DNA of 64,000 bases from JAZDFC01 sp043808235 (lineage in GTDB: Bacteria > Bacteroidota > Ignavibacteria > Ignavibacteriales > Melioribacteraceae): assembly GCA_043808235.1 (NCBI GenBank), contig JAZDFC010000014.1, positions 1-64,000 on the forward strand, read 5' to 3'. This document shows positions 59,557-64,000 of the stretch, in pieces. Under the pieces are notes generated by a model, which was not told the origin of the DNA, did no database searches, and saw only the letters and a program-made list of their open reading frames with translations. The translations under genes and the position numbers were made by a program. Position 1 is the stretch's first letter. Each line of letters opens with the position of its first letter.

Positions 59557-60906
59557 TTATTCGTATTGTTTGTAATCTAATTTTCCAAGATAATTTTTCA
59601 ATCTATCTTTCAGCCGGTAGAATTCATAGAGAGCATTAATTTTAGTGCTTACAGCATCTTGATAGTTTCGATCGCTCTGCAATACTTCGAGAATAGTACC
59701 GCCGCCAAGGTTATATCTTTCATTATTAATCTTTCTGTTTTCTTCAGCCGAGACTAAGTTCTTCGAAGAAACCTCCAGACTTTTCTTGCTCGCAACCAAA
59801 TCAAGATAACCTTGTTTAACTTCGATCTTAATTTGTCTTTCGAGAGCATTCAAATTTTCTTGTTCGTTCTTTGCTGAAACCTCTGCCATCTGCATTTGGT
59901 TTTCGGTACTCCAGTTAGAGAAAATTGGAACATTAAGTGAAAGACCGGCGCCCCAGATTTTTCTATTAAACAAATCGCCTGTTTTAGTAGCGCTGGTAGA
60001 AAAGAAATAGTTACCAGATAGCGTCGGCATCAAGCCAGAACGTGCGGCTGTGATTCCATCTTCTGCGCCCGACAAAGTTAATTTTCCAACCTTATAATCC
60101 AATCTATTATCAAATGCTTCCGAGACCATCACACCGAGATCGTTAAATTCTTTTAAATATTTATCCGCATCAACAGTTACTTGACCACTGAATGGATCGA
60201 CAAACTCATACTCTTCAAACACATCAAGAGCAAGAAAATTGAGAATCGTACTTTTTGCATTAGTCAAAACATTCTCAGTTTGAATTAGCGCCAGTTCGGC
60301 GTTGCCCAATTGTACCTGCTGTTGATAAACATCGGCAAGCGCAATCGAACCAAGCTTGTTTCGTTCCTGGATTTGTTCAAGAAATTTAGAATTGTAGGCA
60401 ACATTCTCTTGCCTAACTTTGAGTAATGCTTGTGCGTTCAGTACTGCATAATATAATTCCATTGTCTGGAGTACTAAATCCTGTTTCAATTTCTCCAAAC
60501 TAAATTCAGCGGCTTCAAGTCCTGATTTACGTGCAGATATCGTAGCAATATTCGCTAATCCATCAAATAAAGTCCAATTACCACCGGCGCCGAGAGAATA
60601 ATTTCTCGTGTCCAATTTAGTCTCAGGAATTTCAGTTGGATTACCAAATTGATCCACCTGAAATCCACCGCCATCATCTGTAACTCTCTGCCAGTCCCAT
60701 CCGGCTTGTAAACCGAAGTTTGGAAGTAGTTGACCATAGGCATTTTTTAATTGAGATTTGTTTGTTTCCAAATTATTGGTTGATACTATCAAACTGCTAT
60801 TTCTTTGCAATGCAATTGATATGGCTTCATCGAGCGATAATTTAGTTTGTGCGTTGCTGATTCCGATTAAGAAAATCGACAGAATTAGAATAAGGTATTT
60901 TTTCAT
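59557..60906 (-). CDS. TolC-like outer membrane channel
   Basis: A 449-residue outer membrane efflux protein with a signal peptide (MKKYLILILSIFLIGISNAQ). It has the two-fold repeat of helical hairpins and strands typical of TolC (LKNAYGQLLPNFGLQAGW and later SGLMPTLSGNYFFS). The ATG at 60906 with GGAGAG four bases upstream is used, not the in-frame ATG at 60918. It is the first gene of the export operon. Confidence 0.9.
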   Translation of the reverse strand: MKKYLILILSIFLIGISNAQTKLSLDEAISIALQRNSSLIVSTNNLETNKSQLKNAYGQLLPNFGLQAGWDWQRVTDDGGGFQVDQFGNPTEIPETKLDTRNYSLGAGGNWTLFDGLANIATISARKSGLEAAEFSLEKLKQDLVLQTMELYYAVLNAQALLKVRQENVAYNSKFLEQIQERNKLGSIALADVYQQQVQLGNAELALIQTENVLTNAKSTILNFLALDVFEEYEFVDPFSGQVTVDADKYLKEFNDLGVMVSEAFDNRLDYKVGKLTLSGAEDGITAARSGLMPTLSGNYFFSTSATKTGDLFNRKIWGAGLSLNVPIFSNWSTENQMQMAEVSAKNEQENLNALERQIKIEVKQGYLDLVASKKSLEVSSKNLVSAEENRKINNERYNLGGGTILEVLQSDRNYQDAVSTKINALYEFYRLKDRLKNYLGKLDYKQYE

Positions 60907-61019
60907 TGATCTCTCCATTTTGAAAGAGAATTTGTAAAAATTATTTTTAATAACTGTTAGTTATGACGAAAATTGTCACCGAAAAGTTACGAAAATATCA
61001 GAAGAATTTTTAAGATTAA

Positions 61020-62432
61020 CTAATTGCCCGCAAGAAACTGGTCTTTTATCGCAAGAAGATATTGGTATGCGTCGTCGTACTCATTCTTTATTTTCCCCTC
61101 AAGAATTGCTTCTTCAATTGCATCTTTAATCTTTCCAACGAGAATCGAAGGGCCAATATTGCAGATTTTCATGATTGTATTCCCGTCAACCGGAGACTGG
61201 AATGCTCGCAGCTGATCTTTCTCTTTAACCTCAAAAACTTTTTTCATTACAATTTCATAATTGGTCAAATACCTTTTCACCTTCGAAGGATCTTTGCTTG
61301 TTATATCTGCTCTGCAAAGAGTTATCAAATCTTCGAGATCTTCGCCTGCCGATACAATTAATCTTCTAATAGCCGAATCAGTAACCTCTTCATCAACAAG
61401 CGCAATTGGTCTTAAATGCAGTCTCACCAATTTTTGAATATATTCCAACTTCGATAATGGGAGTTTCATTCTTCGGAAAATATGTTTCATTACCCTTGCG
61501 CCAATCTCATCATGCCCATGAAAAGTCCAGCCTGTTCCTTCGACAAACTTTTTCGTTTGCGGTTTTGCAATATCGTGAACGAGCGCGGCAAACCTTAGCC
61601 AAATATTTTCGGTATTCTTTGCGATGTTGTCCACAACCATACAAGTATGGAAGAACACGTCTTTATGATGATACTCCATTCTTTGTTCCACCCCTCCCAT
61701 CGCATGAAGTTCGGGAAATATTTCCTTAAATACTTTTGTGTGAAAAGCATAAATCAATCCAATCGAAGGTGTTGGTGACGCGAGGATTTTAAAAAGTTCA
61801 TCGGTTATCCTTTCCTGCGAAACAATTTTTAATCGCGGCGCCATTTTTTCTGCTGCTTCAAGTAAACTATGCTCGATTTTGAAATCCAACTGTGCTGCGA
61901 ACCGAAATGCTCTCATTATTCTTAAAGGATCATCATCGAAAGTTACATAAGGATTGAGTGGTGTTTTAATGATTTTCTTTTCAATATCGATTTGTCCGCC
62001 GTAAACGTCAATTAATTCGCCAAAGTTTTTTTTATTCAAGGAAAGTGCAAGTGTATTGATTGTAAAATCCCGGCGTTTGATATCGTCGAGGAAAGTTCCG
62101 TTTTCAACAATTGGTTTGCGGCTGCCCCGGTTATATGATTCTCTGCGCGCGCCGACAAATTCGAAATCGTATCCGTGATATTTAAAATGAGCCGTTCCAA
62201 AATTTTTAAACATGCTCACATTTTTTACTTTTAATCGTTCAGCAAACTTCTCCGCAAAAACCAGTCCATTACCAACAACAAGAAAGTCTATCTCCTTTTT
62301 ATTCCTTCCAATAATCATATCGCGGACAAATCCACCAACGATGTAAATTTCATAAGATAGCTCTGCCGCTAATTCCGAAGCGGCAGTTATGTATTTTTTA
62401 TTTATTAAAAATTTGCTCAAATCGTTATTCAA
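61020..62432 (-). CDS. CCA tRNA nucleotidyltransferase / poly(A) polymerase family with HD domain
   Basis: A 470-residue class II nucleotidyltransferase. The head motif is IVGGFVRDMIIG followed by KKEIDFLVV, where the usual D-x-D is E-x-D. RRDFTINTLA and the neck RIMRAFRFAAQLDF follow, then an HD domain with LVHDIAKP and HGHDEIGA. It adds or repairs the 3' CCA of tRNA. Its start overlaps the upstream TPR/peptidase gene by 4 bases. Confidence 0.88.
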   Translation of the reverse strand: MNNDLSKFLINKKYITAASELAAELSYEIYIVGGFVRDMIIGRNKKEIDFLVVGNGLVFAEKFAERLKVKNVSMFKNFGTAHFKYHGYDFEFVGARRESYNRGSRKPIVENGTFLDDIKRRDFTINTLALSLNKKNFGELIDVYGGQIDIEKKIIKTPLNPYVTFDDDPLRIMRAFRFAAQLDFKIEHSLLEAAEKMAPRLKIVSQERITDELFKILASPTPSIGLIYAFHTKVFKEIFPELHAMGGVEQRMEYHHKDVFFHTCMVVDNIAKNTENIWLRFAALVHDIAKPQTKKFVEGTGWTFHGHDEIGARVMKHIFRRMKLPLSKLEYIQKLVRLHLRPIALVDEEVTDSAIRRLIVSAGEDLEDLITLCRADITSKDPSKVKRYLTNYEIVMKKVFEVKEKDQLRAFQSPVDGNTIMKICNIGPSILVGKIKDAIEEAILEGKIKNEYDDAYQYLLAIKDQFLAGN

Positions 62433-64000
62433 TTCTCAATCCTTTCATACCGGAAAGACGCTTTCACATCTTCTCCCGCATTTATAAAATAATTAGCTTT
62501 CTTCAAATTCATTTTCAGTGAATGACTCCAATCGTCTCTGCTCTCTTTCAAACCGGTAATTGCAAAATCGCGAGCTGTTAAATAGTCGCCGTTTTCAATT
62601 GCATATTTCGTCAATTTCAAAGCTGCATAAGTAGCAACAGTATCTGACACTAAAATCTTACTTGCATATTTCTGCAAAATATTTATGTAATTCCCACGCA
62701 GTGATTTATTTAATTCAAGCATTGGTGGAATCATTTCGTAAATCAAGGTATCAATCAAAATTGAATCCAAAATCGCATAGCGGTCAAACGAACTTCCTTC
62801 AACATAGGCTTTAGCGTTTTCGAAATTTCGTTTCAACAAATATCTTCGAATGAATGCGATGTTGTAATAATCCATGTTTGGCTTTTTATCGATTATGATT
62901 TTATAGATCGAATCAGCTTTTTGCGGATTGTTATTCCTAACATATAAATCGGCGAGGTTCAGTTCAAGATTATAATAGTAGGCTGTATTTTCAAAACTCG
63001 CCATCTCCCGTTCAAGTATCTTTTGCGCCGAAGAACATTGTTTCAATTGAATTAGCGAATTGTAATAACCGCTCATGCTTTCGAATGAATTGGAATATTC
63101 ATAAATTTCTCTGAACAAATCCCGCGACGAATAATACTTCCCTTCCGAAAATAATTGTCCGGCTTTCCTTAATTGATTTGCGGCATATCGTACACAAAAC
63201 TTTTTGAATATCGGCTGACTACCGAAATAATAATTGGCTTTGTCCTTCGAGAAATCGATTTGAACTGTGGAGAGAAAGTTATAGTAATCTTTTCCCAGGT
63301 CATCTATTGAATCGCCGAAGTGCTTTCGAAAATCCATATCGGCATAAACAGCTTTTATTTTTTCAACCGGATAATTATCAAGCAAGTACCGGATAAATGA
63401 ACCGGCGAAAATGTAAGAAAGCGACGAAGTCCTGCTAAAGAAATTCAATCCCGAAAACAATGAAGTGATTTTTACTTTATATCCTGTTCTCACCGCTAAT
63501 GCAGCTATTTGATGAACATCTTTATCATCGAAATCATTCTCAACAGCCATAGCCAATCCTTCAATCATGGCAGGATTCAACATATATGCTAGTTTAAGGA
63601 AAGTAACACCGAATTCCGCTGAGAAAATATGAGCCAGTTCATGCTTTAGAGTCGCATCATAATTCTCAACTGTCGTGTATATTTGATAGAGCCAGGGTTT
63701 AGCGACATCCGCTCTTTCTGCGCCGAAAAGTCTTCCCTTCTGTTCGGGAGAATCAAACAAGAAGGATACTATTTTTCTTACCGGTTTAACGCGGAGTTCC
63801 GAATATATTTCATCGTAAAAATATTCATGATGAAGAGCGATGTTTTCAATTTTCTTTTGTGCAATATTTTCAGGATAATAAATAAGAAAATGTTCGGTGT
63901 TCAATTTGCAGTTCAATTCTCTTTCAATACGACTTATATCCGTAGAAAAATTCAATCCAGGTTTAATAAAATAAAATGCGGCCGGGAGAAAAATTATGTA
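62429..64000 (-). CDS. Membrane/exported gluzincin-like TPR protein (5' end outside window)
   Basis: The frame stays open to the window edge. Before the TTG at 63955 there are 15 more in-frame codons (YIIFLPAAFYFIKPG), which look like part of an N-terminal membrane segment, so the true start lies beyond 64000. Visible is a zinc-peptidase-like motif KHELAHIF (HExxH) with a downstream Glu in NPAMIEGLAMAVE. After it come TPR-like helices (about residues 260-500). It resembles gluzincin/TPR proteins of Bacteroidota. Substrate is unknown. Confidence 0.75.
   Translation of the reverse strand, partial: YIIFLPAAFYFIKPGLNFSTDISRIERELNCKLNTEHFLIYYPENIAQKKIENIALHHEYFYDEIYSELRVKPVRKIVSFLFDSPEQKGRLFGAERADVAKPWLYQIYTTVENYDATLKHELAHIFSAEFGVTFLKLAYMLNPAMIEGLAMAVENDFDDKDVHQIAALAVRTGYKVKITSLFSGLNFFSRTSSLSYIFAGSFIRYLLDNYPVEKIKAVYADMDFRKHFGDSIDDLGKDYYNFLSTVQIDFSKDKANYYFGSQPIFKKFCVRYAANQLRKAGQLFSEGKYYSSRDLFREIYEYSNSFESMSGYYNSLIQLKQCSSAQKILEREMASFENTAYYYNLELNLADLYVRNNNPQKADSIYKIIIDKKPNMDYYNIAFIRRYLLKRNFENAKAYVEGSSFDRYAILDSILIDTLIYEMIPPMLELNKSLRGNYINILQKYASKILVSDTVATYAALKLTKYAIENGDYLTARDFAITGLKESRDDWSHSLKMNLKKANYFINAGEDVKASFRYERIEN

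Overview
The window reads as a stretch of a low-GC chromosome from the Ignavibacteria/Chlorobi side of the Bacteroidota superphylum. The main evidence is five secreted proteins that end in a type IX secretion (T9SS type A) sorting domain with the NYPNPFNP motif. Strong GGAGG-type ribosome sites, short gene overlaps, a LysW-type lysine pathway and cytochrome bd fit an anaerobic or facultative chemoorganotroph. No rRNA, tRNA, CRISPR array or phage was recognised.

Region 1 (1-11451, minus strand) is one long operon for a membrane-bound group 4 [NiFe] hydrogenase. In transcription order it has a HydB/AsrA-like Fe-S subunit, a HydG/AsrB-like FAD/NAD(P) and [2Fe-2S] subunit, a 4Fe-4S ferredoxin, a NuoH-like anchor, the small subunit, a NuoC-like subunit and a large subunit with all four Ni-Fe cysteines. 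Next come two large antiporter-like subunits, an MrpA-tail/MrpB/C/E/F/G ion-pumping set, and the first codons of a NuoI-like protein at the window edge. The layout suggests ion-coupled H2 chemistry linked to NAD(P)H. Region 2 (12018-18115, minus) is a LysW carrier-protein lysine operon: lysW, homocitrate synthase, lysX, lysY, a class II amidohydrolase, lysZ and lysJ. LysW ends in EDWGQ rather than the usual EDWGE, no lysK is present, and the amidohydrolase lacks the Asp that normally holds the amino group of free glutamine. Together these suggest a deamidation or release step not described for this pathway as far as I know.

Region 3 (18247-19185) is a REP-associated tyrosine transposase (RAYT) bracketed by its own palindromes, with one palindrome copy inside the gene in frame. 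Next to it are cydAB and an Rrf2 regulator (19201-22004). Region 4 (22313-28012) holds secreted, T9SS-sorted and repeat proteins. A heme c sensor kinase (28232-30181), an ExbB-ExbD-TonB set, CstA, a HEAT-like repeat protein and a 5'-truncated DinB-like gene follow.

Region 5 (37125-40559, minus) is a compact three-gene unit: corrinoid protein, UROD-family methyltransferase, and a DUF1638-like/GAF/histidine kinase fusion. It looks like a corrinoid-linked sensing system. The rest contains lactate dehydrogenase, secreted hydrolases, an Amt transporter, an unnamed membrane/TPR pair, a six-gene TolC-MacA-MacB-type export operon with three tandem permeases, a tRNA nucleotidyltransferase, and a peptidase-like TPR protein cut by the right edge.
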